A stretch of 47,640 nt of DNA from Parabacteroides faecalis (GCF_022809355.1 NZ_JAKZMM010000034.1:1-47640), one strand, 5' to 3'. Numbered from the stretch's first letter, positions 31,574 to 40,810 are shown. Notes: a model not told the origin generated them from the sequence alone. Translations and numbers: made by a program.

Positions 31574-34279
31574 TTAGAATTCCTGACCGATAATGAAGTG
31601 GAAGTTACTTCCGCTTCGTTTACCTGATGATCCATAGTTAGGTTCATCGAAACCGTATGCCCAGTCAATACCCATCAAACCGATCATCGGCAAGAAGATA
31701 CGAACACCGACACCAGCCGAACGCTTCAGGTCAAACGGATTATAGTTACTCATATCAGTCCAAGCATTACCGGCTTCTGCAAATACCAATCCGTAAATGG
31801 TTGACGACGGTTCCAAAATAAACGGATAACGCAATTCCATTGACAAGCGAGTATAAGCATAACCATACGAACTATAACTACCATTACCGGCAATACTACC
31901 ATTCTCATAACCACGCAAACCGATCGTTTCGGTAGCATACGTACTTGAATAACCAGTCATACCGTCACCACCCATATAGAAGGTTTCGAACGGAGAACGT
32001 TTATGCTTATTGTAAGTTCCCAAGAAACCAAATTCAGCACGTGTCATCAAGACCGGTGTACGTTTTACAGTCAGCGGAGCCAACGGAGAGAATACTTTTG
32101 CCTTGAACTTCCACTTATGATATTCAATCATCTTGAACTTCTCCGGATCCTGATCACTCATAGAAGCATAATCTTTGTTGTCAAACAAAGAGAACGGAGG
32201 CGTTGCTGCTACTGAGAACGAGAACTGCGAACCACTACGTGTATACAACGGGTTATCGATAGAGTTACGCTGCAACAACAATTCCAAGTTGACATTATGA
32301 CAAGTTCCGTTGTTTACCAAGAAATAATCCCAATCGTGCATCATATACACCTGATAGTTCAAGGTAGCCATAAACTGGAAGAAGTCATCCGGCCAGTTCA
32401 AACGTTTACCATAACCGGCAGCCAAACCAAACATCATGATAGACTTATCCGGGTTTAAAGCCAATTCATAGCTTCCGGTATTGTATCCATAACCATATCC
32501 CGGATAATAACCTCCATAATAACCACCGTAACCATAACCTCCGTAATAAGGATAACCACCATAATAATACGGATTATATCCACTATACATATTACTCAAA
32601 TAAGAAGTACTGATATCTGTTTGCTTGGAGAAATAAGCACTGACAGAAAGTGTATTCGGGCGTTTACCTCCAAACCACGGATCCAGGAACGAAATACTAT
32701 ACGCCTGATAATAACGTCCGTTGGTCTGTCCACTTAATGTCAAAGTCTGACCTTCACCTTGCGGAATGATACCCTTATAAGATTTCGGGTTCAGGAAGTT
32801 CTTCATAGAGAAGTTCGTAAACTTCAAACTCAACTTACCGATCACACCGGTTTGTCCCCAACCAGCCGAGAATTCAATCTGGTCGTTCGCCTTAGAAACC
32901 AAATTATATTCGATATCTACGGTTCCGTTTTCCGGATCTGGAATAGGACGCGGGTTCATGTTTTCCGGGTCGAAGTGTCCCATTTGGGCAATTTCACGGA
33001 CAGAACGCATCAAATCCTCACGGCTAAACAACTTACCCGGTTTTGTACGCAACTCACGACGTACGATATCTTCATACAAGCGGTCATTACCGTTAATGAT
33101 GACACGATTAATCGTAGCCTGCGGACCTTCCTGAATACGGATTTCCAAAGCGATCGAATCGTTTTCAACTTCCACTTCCACCGGATCTGCGTTAAAGAAC
33201 AAGTAACCGTTATTAAAGTAAATATTAGAAACCGCATCTTCGTCCATACTTAAACGGTCATTCAGTTTCTTCTGGTTATAAACTTCACCCGGCTTCATGC
33301 CTAATACCGCCATCAAATAGTCTGTCGAATATTTCGTATTACCGACAAAGCGGATATCTTTCAGATAATACTTTTCACCTTCATCAACCTTCAAGAAAAT
33401 ATCAACTTTCTTTTCATTGAAGTTAACAACGCTGTCTGCCAAAAGAACGGCATCACGATATCCATACTCGTTATATTTGGATATCAAATTATTCTTATCG
33501 TTTTCGTATTCTTCTGTAGTAAATTTCTTCGTGCTGAACATTTCCAAGATACTTGACTTCCAGTCATTGAAAAGACTGAATTTTTCATTCGTCTTCTTCA
33601 TGGCTTTCTTCAGTTGACGAGCCGTCAACGCGTTATTTCCTTCAAAATAGATACGATGAATCTTGGTCTTTTCATTCTTGTCAATATAAATATCCAAAAT
33701 GACTTCACCTTCATGAGCCATATCATCCTTTTGCTGGATATTTACATCCACGTTCTTAAATCCCTTTCCATCGAAGAACTTTTCAATCAGAATCTTCGCA
33801 CGGTCCAAGACATTCGGTGTAATCTGGAATCCTTTTTTCAAGCCCAGTTTTGCTTCCAAGTCTTCCCGTTCACCTTTCTTGATACCATGATAATTAACTT
33901 CCGAAATACGTGGACGCTGTTTTAACTGATATTCCAACCAAATAGAATCGCCTTCAATCTTATTCGCCAAAATCTTTACATCCGAAAACAATCCATGCTT
34001 CCAGAAAGCTTTGACAGCAGCTGTCACTTCATCTCCCGGCACAGAAATCTCATCACCTACTGATAATCCGGAAAATCCGATCAGCACAAAATCATCATAA
34101 TTCTTTACACCCGTTACCTTAATATCCGCAATTTTATACTTCTTCGGCGTTAACGAGTAAGAAATCACCGGCAAATCTGCCGGTTTCTCAACCTTCGCAG
34201 TATCACTTCCATTCTCCTGAGCAAACACACCGAAGGTTACACTCAAGAAAAGGAAAAACAGCACTATTCCTTTGTACAT
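31574..34279 (-). CDS. bamA: Outer-membrane protein assembly factor BamA
   Basis: A 901-residue Omp85 protein, the core of the outer-membrane barrel assembly machine. Signal peptide ends at VFA-QE. About five POTRA domains follow (residues 45-465; repeated I-x-x-I-x-F/V-x-G-N motifs such as IRFVGNTKYSTDYL and VIINGNDRLYEDIV), then the barrel. It ends in GSNFHFIIGQEF, with the C-terminal aromatic signal. Residues 562-602 are an extreme Tyr/Gly-rich stretch in what should be an extracellular loop. Gene order with uppS before it and two ompH genes after it is the conserved Bacteroidales arrangement. Confidence 0.96.
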   Translation of the reverse strand: MYKGIVLFFLFLSVTFGVFAQENGSDTAKVEKPADLPVISYSLTPKKYKIADIKVTGVKNYDDFVLIGFSGLSVGDEISVPGDEVTAAVKAFWKHGLFSDVKILANKIEGDSIWLEYQLKQRPRISEVNYHGIKKGEREDLEAKLGLKKGFQITPNVLDRAKILIEKFFDGKGFKNVDVNIQQKDDMAHEGEVILDIYIDKNEKTKIHRIYFEGNNALTARQLKKAMKKTNEKFSLFNDWKSSILEMFSTKKFTTEEYENDKNNLISKYNEYGYRDAVLLADSVVNFNEKKVDIFLKVDEGEKYYLKDIRFVGNTKYSTDYLMAVLGMKPGEVYNQKKLNDRLSMDEDAVSNIYFNNGYLFFNADPVEVEVENDSIALEIRIQEGPQATINRVIINGNDRLYEDIVRRELRTKPGKLFSREDLMRSVREIAQMGHFDPENMNPRPIPDPENGTVDIEYNLVSKANDQIEFSAGWGQTGVIGKLSLKFTNFSMKNFLNPKSYKGIIPQGEGQTLTLSGQTNGRYYQAYSISFLDPWFGGKRPNTLSVSAYFSKQTDISTSYLSNMYSGYNPYYYGGYPYYGGYGYGGYYGGYYPGYGYGYNTGSYELALNPDKSIMMFGLAAGYGKRLNWPDDFFQFMATLNYQVYMMHDWDYFLVNNGTCHNVNLELLLQRNSIDNPLYTRSGSQFSFSVAATPPFSLFDNKDYASMSDQDPEKFKMIEYHKWKFKAKVFSPLAPLTVKRTPVLMTRAEFGFLGTYNKHKRSPFETFYMGGDGMTGYSSTYATETIGLRGYENGSIAGNGSYSSYGYAYTRLSMELRYPFILEPSSTIYGLVFAEAGNAWTDMSNYNPFDLKRSAGVGVRIFLPMIGLMGIDWAYGFDEPNYGSSGKRSGSNFHFIIGQEF

Positions 34280-34294
34280 ATTAACAGCTATTGT

Positions 34295-35038
34295 TTATAA
34301 AATTAATTGCTCACTTGTTTTACCAAAACGTCGTTCGCGCTGCTGGTAATACAGTATTGCATCAAACAACTCTTCTTTTCTAAAATCAGGCCAGTAAACA
34401 TTCGTAAAGTAAAACTCGGCATACGACAATTGCCACAACAAGAAATTACTTAAACGCTGTTCACCTCCTGTACGAATCAACAAGTCCGGATCCGGAATAT
34501 TTCGAGTAGTCAAGTGTTCAGAAACTGTACTTTCCGTTATCTCAGCTATATCCAAATCTCCGTCTTTTACTTTTCCTGCTATCTGCCGGACGGCTTCTGC
34601 AATCTCCCAACGGGAAGAATAGCTTAACGCCAAGACAACGGTTGTCCCTGTATTGACCGATGTCTCCTCAATACATTCCTGCAATGTATTCCGAGCCTCT
34701 TCTGGTAAACGAGACAAATCGCCTATCGCATCCAGCCGGACATTATTCTTCATCAAGTCGGGTGTTTCACGCTTGATTGCAGCTACCATCAGTGTCATCA
34801 AAGCATGCACCTCTTCTATTGGCCGATTCCAGTTCTCGGTCGAGAACGTGTACATCGTAAGGTATTTTATACCTAAATCGGAAGCAGCTTCCACTACTTT
34901 ACGAACCGAAACAACACCTTCCTGATGACCCATATAACGTTCAAGGCCACGAGCCTTCGCCCATCGCCCATTTCCATCCATAATAATTGCCACATGCTGC
35001 GGCAAGTGATTTTTGTCAATCTTTTCTTCTAACGACAT
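34295..35038 (-). CDS. uppS: Undecaprenyl diphosphate synthase (cis-prenyltransferase)
   Basis: A 247-residue cytoplasmic enzyme that builds the C55 lipid carrier for peptidoglycan and surface glycans from isopentenyl diphosphate and farnesyl diphosphate. Diagnostic motifs: [17 protein letters not shown] with catalytic Asp21, [27 protein letters not shown], and the substrate-binding [19 protein letters not shown] followed by YAEFYF, all quoted as parts. Length is normal. It lies 12 bp from the PorG-like gene and 15 bp from bamA, so these three form one operon. Confidence 0.97.
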   Translation of the reverse strand: MSLEEKIDKNHLPQHVAIIMDGNGRWAKARGLERYMGHQEGVVSVRKVVEAASDLGIKYLTMYTFSTENWNRPIEEVHALMTLMVAAIKRETPDLMKNNVRLDAIGDLSRLPEEARNTLQECIEETSVNTGTTVVLALSYSSRWEIAEAVRQIAGKVKDGDLDIAEITESTVSEHLTTRNIPDPDLLIRTGGEQRLSNFLLWQLSYAEFYFTNVYWPDFRKEELFDAILYYQQRERRFGKTSEQLIL

Positions 35039-35050
35039 TCTTCCAATATC

Positions 35051-35767
35051 TTAATAAACACCGTTACTAAATCGGTTATTACAAGGCTGACAACGCAGGC
35101 CAAAATCCCACGTCACTGAAAACATCAGCAATGAATACCAGTCTTTATTCTTGAATGCACTACTAGCCACTCCGTATGGATTATCCAAAAAGCCATTATT
35201 ACCATCCGTTACATCAAACGAATCACCGAACAATTTGCGGAAAGAAAACTCACATCCCAAATTCAAACGGTTAATGACCTTATATTTGACTCCAACCCCC
35301 AACGGAATATTCAAACTTGCAAACGTTTGATTTCCCAGAGCGACCGTTACCCCAAAGCCCATAAATATATAAGGAGAGAACCGCTTTGTATTCAGATAAG
35401 CGAACTTATCACTATACGGAAGGAAATTAAATTCCATCTGTCCGCCCAGTTCGAAGAAATTCCGTTCGAAAGAAGCAGTCGCTCCATTCGGAAAGACATT
35501 CTCCAAACCATCGGTACTTCCGGATACTCGTCCCCATAACAAGTCTGTCTTTACGGCCCAACGGAAATTCGGGGTATAACGAAAGACCACACCCAAGGAA
35601 GGATTCAATCCCTTAAAGAACGCATTCTTGTTTAAATCGCCCATATAATAGGAACCGCCTACCATACCGCCGATTTCATATTTATATTCTTGTGCTTTGC
35701 CGACCCAACAACAACCGACCAACAAAAATACCAAATAAAAGATACGCCGAAAAAGAAATGTATTCAT
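35051..35767 (-). CDS. porG: PorG-like outer-membrane beta-barrel protein (DUF6089 type)
   Basis: A 238-residue protein with a signal peptide (WVGKA-QE) and an eight-stranded-barrel pattern: alternating aromatic strands such as YKYEIGGMVGGSYYMGDLN, FSPYIFMGFGVTVALG and WYSLLMFSVTWDFG, quoted in parts. In Porphyromonas gingivalis the gene in the same place, directly before uppS and bamA, is porG, a type IX secretion component. Synteny and the GDLN/barrel features make this the best match. Whether this organism has a working type IX system cannot be seen here. It may also be a general envelope barrel. Confidence 0.7.
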   Translation of the reverse strand: MNTFLFRRIFYLVFLLVGCCWVGKAQEYKYEIGGMVGGSYYMGDLNKNAFFKGLNPSLGVVFRYTPNFRWAVKTDLLWGRVSGSTDGLENVFPNGATASFERNFFELGGQMEFNFLPYSDKFAYLNTKRFSPYIFMGFGVTVALGNQTFASLNIPLGVGVKYKVINRLNLGCEFSFRKLFGDSFDVTDGNNGFLDNPYGVASSAFKNKDWYSLLMFSVTWDFGLRCQPCNNRFSNGVY

Positions 35768-35830
35768 AAAAACAACTTCATTGCATTAAACCTATTTCTT
35801 TTCTAACGCTAAATCTTTTTATAAATTATA

Positions 35831-35858
35831 CGAACGGCCCGTTATTTACTGCCGTTCG
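35831..35858 (-). terminator. Hairpin over the DUF6242 stop codon
   Basis: CGAACGGC (35831-35838) pairs perfectly with GCCGTTCG (35851-35858) around a 12-base loop that contains the stop codon of the DUF6242 gene. On the minus strand it is followed by TATAATTTAT, not a clean T-run. It may be a weak terminator ahead of porG. Confidence 0.4.
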
Positions 35859-37216
35859 AAACCCAGACGATTAATACGACCTTTCCAAATATCGTTCAAA
35901 TCCTGGCCATTTATAGTCGATTTTCCACCAAAAATCATCAGATAATTATCCTTGTCAACCAACATAGAGGCAAAACCTCTGGCTTGATAAGACGAAGGCA
36001 AAACTACCAATGTATCTACATAATTCCACGTTACACCGTAGTCTGACGAACGGTAAATATCTTTCTGTGGTTTACCTGATTCATCAATACCTCCTATCAG
36101 ATAGAACATATTATCATAGTAAGCCATCATCGTTCCCTGACGTTTCGTGAAATAATCGCCGTAAGAATCAGTTTGCTCTGCCCAATCCAAAGCGTTCATC
36201 GTTGCCCATGAAGCATTCTGAAGCTGACCATCAGATGACTTACCGCCCACAACCATCACACGACTTGTATACATTAAATAAATAGAAGCCGACGAGAAAC
36301 CTTCTACCGGGAAATGAGCAGGTACCATTTCACCCGTCTCCCACTGTCCTTCAGCATTCATCGCTGCAAATACGAGTCCGTTTTCTTCTTCCACAATGGC
36401 AGATAGTACAGCCGGCTGATTGGTACTTTCATCAATATATCCTAAAAGAGACTTCACTTTAGGTGTTCCTTCAACAAGTTGCCAGTTAACGGCATCAGCC
36501 GAAGAGTAAAGAGAACCTTCTTTGGTTACTACATAATATAAATTATTGTAGGATGTTATTTGTGAAAGCAACACACCGCTAGCAGGAAGTCCAGTCAATG
36601 GCAATTCTTCCCAACTCTTGGCATCTGTTTGCTTTGAGCGATAAAGCTTATAAGCCGTATTAGCCGCAGGTTGAACGTACATATAATAATAGTCGGCACT
36701 ACCATCATTGAAGGAAATAACTTTCTGATCAACGAATTTAGTTGGCAGTATGTTTGTTATATATTGACGCCAAACCATTGAATCCGGAACAACCTGATGA
36801 ACATTGACCTGAGCTACATAAACACGTTTAGTCATTCCGTCATACGATGAAGTGATAAATTTCACCGGCTTGGAGAAATCCAACGAATCCTCGGCATTCC
36901 AGTCAATCGTATCTCCTGTGGCTTCCTGAATAACTTCCAGTTTCGTCACATAAGAACCATATTTTACTGTACAAATTACTTTCTCAATCTCTGTACCAAA
37001 AGGCATAGAATCCAAGTTCATGATACGTCCATTCAATTGATCGATCGTGAACTTTACATCCGAAAGTCCTGATACAGAATCTGAACTCAACGAAAATTCC
37101 GTAATTTGGCAATTCTTATCAACCTCATAATACGAATCATAATCTGAATCACCTAAACAGGAAGTCAACAAAACAGCGAAGCAACCTGTTATCAATAAAA
37201 ATATCTTACTTTTCAT
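35846..37216 (-). CDS. DUF6242-type lipoprotein with Kelch-like repeats
   Basis: A 456-residue lipoprotein (lipobox LTSC, then LGDSDYDSYY). The N-terminal part (about 25-150) looks like the Bacteroidales DUF6242 domain: QITEFSLSSDSV, VKFTIDQLNGRIMNLDSMPFGT and a KRVYVAQVNVH strand, quoted in parts. The rest has Kelch/BNR-like blades (LYSSADAVNWQLV, VMVVGGKSSDGQ, MFYLIGGIDESG, LMIFGGKS), suggesting a surface beta-propeller of unknown ligand. I chose the ATG at 37216, which precedes the signal peptide; the longer frame begins with GTG inside the promoter. It sits upstream of porG but with a hairpin between. Confidence 0.7.
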   Translation of the reverse strand: MKSKIFLLITGCFAVLLTSCLGDSDYDSYYEVDKNCQITEFSLSSDSVSGLSDVKFTIDQLNGRIMNLDSMPFGTEIEKVICTVKYGSYVTKLEVIQEATGDTIDWNAEDSLDFSKPVKFITSSYDGMTKRVYVAQVNVHQVVPDSMVWRQYITNILPTKFVDQKVISFNDGSADYYYMYVQPAANTAYKLYRSKQTDAKSWEELPLTGLPASGVLLSQITSYNNLYYVVTKEGSLYSSADAVNWQLVEGTPKVKSLLGYIDESTNQPAVLSAIVEEENGLVFAAMNAEGQWETGEMVPAHFPVEGFSSASIYLMYTSRVMVVGGKSSDGQLQNASWATMNALDWAEQTDSYGDYFTKRQGTMMAYYDNMFYLIGGIDESGKPQKDIYRSSDYGVTWNYVDTLVVLPSSYQARGFASMLVDKDNYLMIFGGKSTINGQDLNDIWKGRINRLGFERQ

Positions 37217-37245
37217 CAAAAACATAGTTTGTTCATATAAAGGCA

Positions 37246-37253
37246 CAAAAGTA
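37246..37253 (-). promoter_or_regulatory. -7 element for the DUF6242 gene
   Basis: Minus-strand TACTTTTG matches TAnnTTTG, 29 bp before the ATG at 37216. It rules out the GTG codon at 37246 as a practical start. Confidence 0.45.
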
Positions 37254-37311
37254 GAAACATTTTTTTCTTTCCACCTATAAAACGATAATATTTATAATAT
37301 TTTAGGTTCAA

Positions 37312-38358
37312 TTATTTCCGATGATGTGTATAAATCCGGAAAATATGTCCGCCAAAAGAGTCAAAACTTTGTTGTCCAAATGTGAAAACTGGCGCTTTCA
37401 CACCAGCACCTAATGTCAAAGGTGATTCTTCAACAATAGCGCGATCCCAATAACCGGAATCAAGAAACTGTTGCAACATAATGCTTCCGCCTTCTACCAT
37501 CAGCGAATTTAACTGACGCTCAAACAGACATTGAAGAATCTGGTGCACAATAGATATCCGAAAATCCAAAGGAATATATTCTGTCTGCCCTATTTTCTTT
37601 TTTTCTCCGGTTGTAAACACAATGGTTGGTATTGTATCATCCAACAAATGATATGAAGCTGGTATCTTCCGCTCCCGGTCTATCACCAAACGAACGGGCG
37701 ACTTACCACTCCAACGCCGAACTGTCAGCGACGGATTATCCAGCAAGGCTGTATTCGTTCCCACCAAAATAGCAGCCGATTCAGCCCGAAGCTTATGAAC
37801 ACGGGCCGCTGTTACCGCATTGGAAAAAACGACCGGTGAAATGTCCGGCGAGGTACGTGCAACATCCAGAAAGCCATCAGCACTTTCTGCCCATTTTAAC
37901 GTCACAAACGGACGCTTCTCCGACTGAAAAGTCATAAAGGCTTCATTCAAAGCACGGCATTCTTCCTCCAATACACCCGTTACAACTTCAACACCTGCGT
38001 CTCTTAACATACGAACACCTCTACCTGATACTTCCGGAAACGGGTCCATACATCCGACAACCACACGAGGAATTCCTTTCCGGATAATCAATTCTGCACA
38101 AGGAGGTGTTTTCCCATAATGAGAACAAGGTTCCAAACTGACATAAATGGTAGAATCACGCAAGATTGCTTCATCTCGAACCGAAGCAATCGCATTCACC
38201 TCCGCATGGGCCTCTCCGCAACGCCGGTGATAGCCCTCACCCACAATGACACCGTTATGGACGACCACTGCACCAACCATCGGATTCGGAGCCGTATATC
38301 CTGCTCCATGGCGGGCCAGTTCCAAGCAACGGGCCATAAATTTTTCTTCTACATGCAT
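37312..38358 (-). CDS. ribD: Bifunctional riboflavin deaminase/reductase
   Basis: A 348-residue cytoplasmic enzyme for steps two and three of riboflavin synthesis. The N-terminal deaminase (about 1-140) has the zinc site H51-A-E53 and PCSHYGKTPPC (C78, C87), and the APNPMVGAVVV substrate loop. The C-terminal reductase (about 145-348) has FVTLKWAESADGFL, GTNTALLDNPSLTVR and VEGGSIMLQQFL, quoted in parts. The start at 38358 is preferred, because the longer frame begins at a TTG that lies in the promoter. It is a single gene. The long upstream gap holds a phased palindrome array. Confidence 0.95.
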   Translation of the reverse strand: MHVEEKFMARCLELARHGAGYTAPNPMVGAVVVHNGVIVGEGYHRRCGEAHAEVNAIASVRDEAILRDSTIYVSLEPCSHYGKTPPCAELIIRKGIPRVVVGCMDPFPEVSGRGVRMLRDAGVEVVTGVLEEECRALNEAFMTFQSEKRPFVTLKWAESADGFLDVARTSPDISPVVFSNAVTAARVHKLRAESAAILVGTNTALLDNPSLTVRRWSGKSPVRLVIDRERKIPASYHLLDDTIPTIVFTTGEKKKIGQTEYIPLDFRISIVHQILQCLFERQLNSLMVEGGSIMLQQFLDSGYWDRAIVEESPLTLGAGVKAPVFTFGQQSFDSFGGHIFRIYTHHRK

Positions 38359-38385
38359 GATACGATCATTTCTTGTTACTTTTGG

Positions 38386-38393
38386 CAAAGTTA
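38386..38393 (-). promoter_or_regulatory. -7 element for ribD
   Basis: Minus-strand TAACTTTG, an exact TAnnTTTG match, 27 bp before the chosen ATG. The phased array at 38483-38581 begins 90 bp upstream of it. I see no RFN (FMN) riboswitch in the short leader. Confidence 0.5.
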
Positions 38394-38482
38394 AGATTTT
38401 GTTTGGATGCTTTACATGAATCTGTCAGCTTTTTGAGGAAAAATCCATTCTACATCACAACTAAATCCGTTTCATACCGGAT

Positions 38483-38581
38483 TTTTACCGTTTCACCCGG
38501 GTGGAACGATCTCTTCACCCTTGTGGAACGATCGTTCCACCTACGTGAGACGATCGAATCGCCTAGGTGAAACGGTAAAAT
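38483..38581. repeat. 22-bp phased palindrome array B, upstream of ribD
   Basis: Four 10-bp units, CACCCGGGTG (38494), CACCCTTGTG (38516), CACCTACGTG (38538) and CGCCTAGGTG (38560), start exactly 22 bp apart. The 12-bp spacers centre on CGATC; the middle one, GAACGATCGTTC, is a perfect palindrome. The outer flanks TTTTACCGTTT and AAACGGTAAAA are reverse complements, so the whole array is a nested palindrome centred at 38531.5. Confidence 0.85.
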
Positions 38582-38603
38582 TGATTGTCATTTAACGGAT
38601 TTA

Positions 38604-38707
38604 GTTGACTTAAAATCTCTTTATAAATAAAAGGGGTTGACTTTAGTTTAACTTATTTATATACTGAGTTGACTTATATTTTTGTTATTCACTCAACAGG
38701 TTGTCTT
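38604..38707. repeat. Four GTTGACTT-like boxes at 32-bp spacing
   Basis: GTTGACTTA (38604), GTTGACTTT (38636), GTTGACTTA (38668) and GTTGTCTTT (38700) are exactly 32 bp apart, three helical turns. The sequence between them is AT-rich and unrelated. They fill the space between array B and the end of the acyltransferase gene. Possible binding sites for an unknown regulator. Confidence 0.65.
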
Positions 38708-38747
38708 TTCTTATTTTGGGCAAAAAAGCAAAACAAATCCCGCAACA

Positions 38748-39887
38748 CTATATCTTCAAGAATATCCGTTGCTTATACATCACCCAAAGGATAAAAAAGA
38801 CAATCGAAGCTTCACTGAAGACTATGAGAAGAGGATAAAAACTCCCCAAATATTGTTCAAAACCGAACAACAACGACTCGCCGATACAGTTGAAACGAAT
38901 CGTTTCGGCCAGCATATAAGCTACGATCGAATTCATTCCATATACTTTCAACCATGTGATATGCTGACGATGCCCTTTGTAGTCAATCCAATAATAGAAC
39001 AAGCCCATCAGCAAGAAACAATATCCGCTACTGACAAACACCATCGAGCTCGTCCAAATCGTTTTAATCACCGGAAGTATTTCATTCCAAATCCAACCCA
39101 AAACAACCAAAGCAGCACCAATACCCAGAAATAACTGTACCTTTTTCTTCTCTGCCAATTCATGACTTTTGGCTATATATCCGGCAAACATACCCGACAT
39201 CACAGTAACCACAAAATTCAAGCTGCTTAAGATCCAGGTATAATAATAACCTTCAGCAAAGACAACAACTCCGTCTTTTACTTCCGCAGAATCACGAAAC
39301 CGGCCCATTACTGCCCGGTCAATCCATTCACATAAGTTTCCATCGGGTGTATAATCGCCTCCACCATATGAACCGACTTTAATAAATTGCATAGCGGCCC
39401 AATAAATCAGTAATAAGGCAAAAGAAACTATGATTTGCGTACGCCGGGAAGTATATAAATAAAGAAGGGCTGACACCAGATAGCCGACTGCAATCGTCTG
39501 CAATGTATTCGTATAAAAATAGATATGAGACGGATCCAACGCACGCAGGTTTCCTTGTACGATCATACCGAACAACCAGAGAAGCAAAACACGTTTCACC
39601 AGACGACGGATCAAAGGCTGTTTATCTGGATCTTTTTTATAACGGGAATAAGCAAACGGGATCGTAATTCCCGACATAAAAAGGAACAAAGGCATAATTA
39701 AATCCCAAGGAGAAAAGCCCGTCCAGGCCTGATGTTGAAACAACCATTCGCAAGAATTCAACCAAGGAATATCTGCCGCCCGAATAAACGAACGAATTAA
39801 CGGACCAAAAGCTACCAAGAAAAATAAGTCCAAGCCTCGAAGCGCATCCAACGATTCCAATCGTTTCGGTAATGTCTGTTTTTCCAT
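38748..39887 (-). CDS. NagX/HGSNAT-like membrane acyltransferase (DUF5009 type)
   Basis: A 379-residue inner-membrane protein with about ten hydrophobic helices. The start, RLESLDALRGLDLFFLVAFGPLIRS (quoted in part), and the FMSGITIPFAYSRY and SPWDLIMPLFLF segments match the NagX family, related to lysosomal heparan-alpha-glucosaminide N-acetyltransferase. Such proteins are thought to move acetyl groups across the membrane onto amino sugars; in Bacteroidetes they are often annotated DUF5009. The usual catalytic His may be H52 in the LFQHQAWTGFSPWD segment. It starts 30 bp after a broken DUF5672 gene and was probably cotranscribed with it. Confidence 0.8.
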   Translation of the reverse strand: MEKQTLPKRLESLDALRGLDLFFLVAFGPLIRSFIRAADIPWLNSCEWLFQHQAWTGFSPWDLIMPLFLFMSGITIPFAYSRYKKDPDKQPLIRRLVKRVLLLWLFGMIVQGNLRALDPSHIYFYTNTLQTIAVGYLVSALLYLYTSRRTQIIVSFALLLIYWAAMQFIKVGSYGGGDYTPDGNLCEWIDRAVMGRFRDSAEVKDGVVVFAEGYYYTWILSSLNFVVTVMSGMFAGYIAKSHELAEKKKVQLFLGIGAALVVLGWIWNEILPVIKTIWTSSMVFVSSGYCFLLMGLFYYWIDYKGHRQHITWLKVYGMNSIVAYMLAETIRFNCIGESLLFGFEQYLGSFYPLLIVFSEASIVFFILWVMYKQRIFLKI

Positions 39888-39917
39888 GAGAAATAAGATT
39901 TATAAGTATTCAATTAA

Positions 39918-40717
39918 TTATAGCATAGTCTTGATACAAGGAATAAATGGCTCCCAAAAACGAATCCGGCTTTTATGCATAAAGCCATGACATCCCATCG
40001 GAAGCTGTTTATGATTCAGATAATGACAGACTTTCGGTTTCAAATCATAGGCGAACTGTAAAGCCTCTTCTACGGTCGGATACTTCAATTCTTTAGGGAT
40101 CAACGCCCAGAATATATCTTCGTTATAAAGTCCATCTTCTGGTTTTGACAAGAAATAGGCGATTTCAGAAGCATACGACCGACATGCCACCTTGAAAGTT
40201 TCTACTTTACGCAAACATAATCCACCATTACCAATCTTTCCATACATCTGCGAACGGATAATCCGTTTGGATGCAAACAAGTATTTCTTCAGTTGCAGAA
40301 ACTGTTTGAAAGGAAAGTAATTATAACGAGGTCTTGTAGGCCAAGGAGCCGCCACCAAATCGTAGCCAGTCTCACACCAACGCAATACCTCATCACGGAA
40401 AATCCAAGCATCCAGATGACAAATAAGGATATAAGTCGTATCGCCAAACAAATCATAAAAGGATTCAGACATCATCATCCGGTTATATCCTGCAATTCCA
40501 TTTTTGTACCGAGCCATTCAGAGGACACATTCATAATCTCGGCTTGTGGATAAAGAACCGTTAAGTCATGAAGATCCACATCTTCCGGCTTCAACCAAAC
40601 GATAGGATAAGCAGCTAATACCTGCATCGTATTGGCTAACGACGCCCGTTCCCAATCTTTCAGTTCAGCCCGATAAATCGGTATCACAACTTTTACCTGA
40701 CATATATCCTTCTGCAT
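39918..40717 (-). pseudogene. DUF5672 glycosyltransferase-like gene, split by a frameshift
   Basis: Two overlapping frames make one protein of the DUF5672 family, found in capsule or LPS glycan loci: 40717-40475 encodes the N-terminus (VKVVIPIYRAEL) and 40517-39918 the rest (GIAGYNRMMMSESFYDLF, ILICHLDAWIFRDEVLRWCETGYDLVAAPW, GNGGLCLRKV, quoted in parts). The frames join at an A5 tract (T at 40501-40505 on the plus strand). Adding one A gives the continuous reading EWLGTKNGIAGYNR, as expected for the family. So either a real one-base deletion, a slipped tract, or a sequencing error. If real, the N-terminal product stops at 81 residues and the gene is dead. Confidence 0.8.
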
Positions 40718-40810
40718 ATCTAAATAGAATGAAAATTCACTACTCCAATAACAAAAAAAGCGACCCTTTTACAGAATAGCCTACATACTATATAAGAATA
40801 TTAAAGAAAG

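Noticed and set aside
32759-33253. 164-codon plus-strand frame inside bamA
   Set aside because: Antisense to the BamA POTRA region, which has continuous domain motifs on the other strand.
38359-38482. FMN riboswitch upstream of ribD
   Set aside because: The -7 element lies 27 bp from the start codon, leaving no room for the roughly 140-nt aptamer, and its conserved core is not seen.
38483-38581. CRISPR array as an explanation of the 22-bp periodic units
   Set aside because: Units of 10 bp vary too much, the spacers are themselves palindromic and related, the period is too short, and no cas genes are present.
90-38751. 13-base match TATAGTGTTGCGG near position 90 and, inverted, at the acyltransferase stop
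   Set aside because: Within chance expectation for both strands of 47 kb, and one copy overlaps a coding end.
38682-39134. 150-codon plus-strand frame overlapping the acyltransferase gene
   Set aside because: Mostly antisense to a well-supported membrane protein and without domain or signal features.
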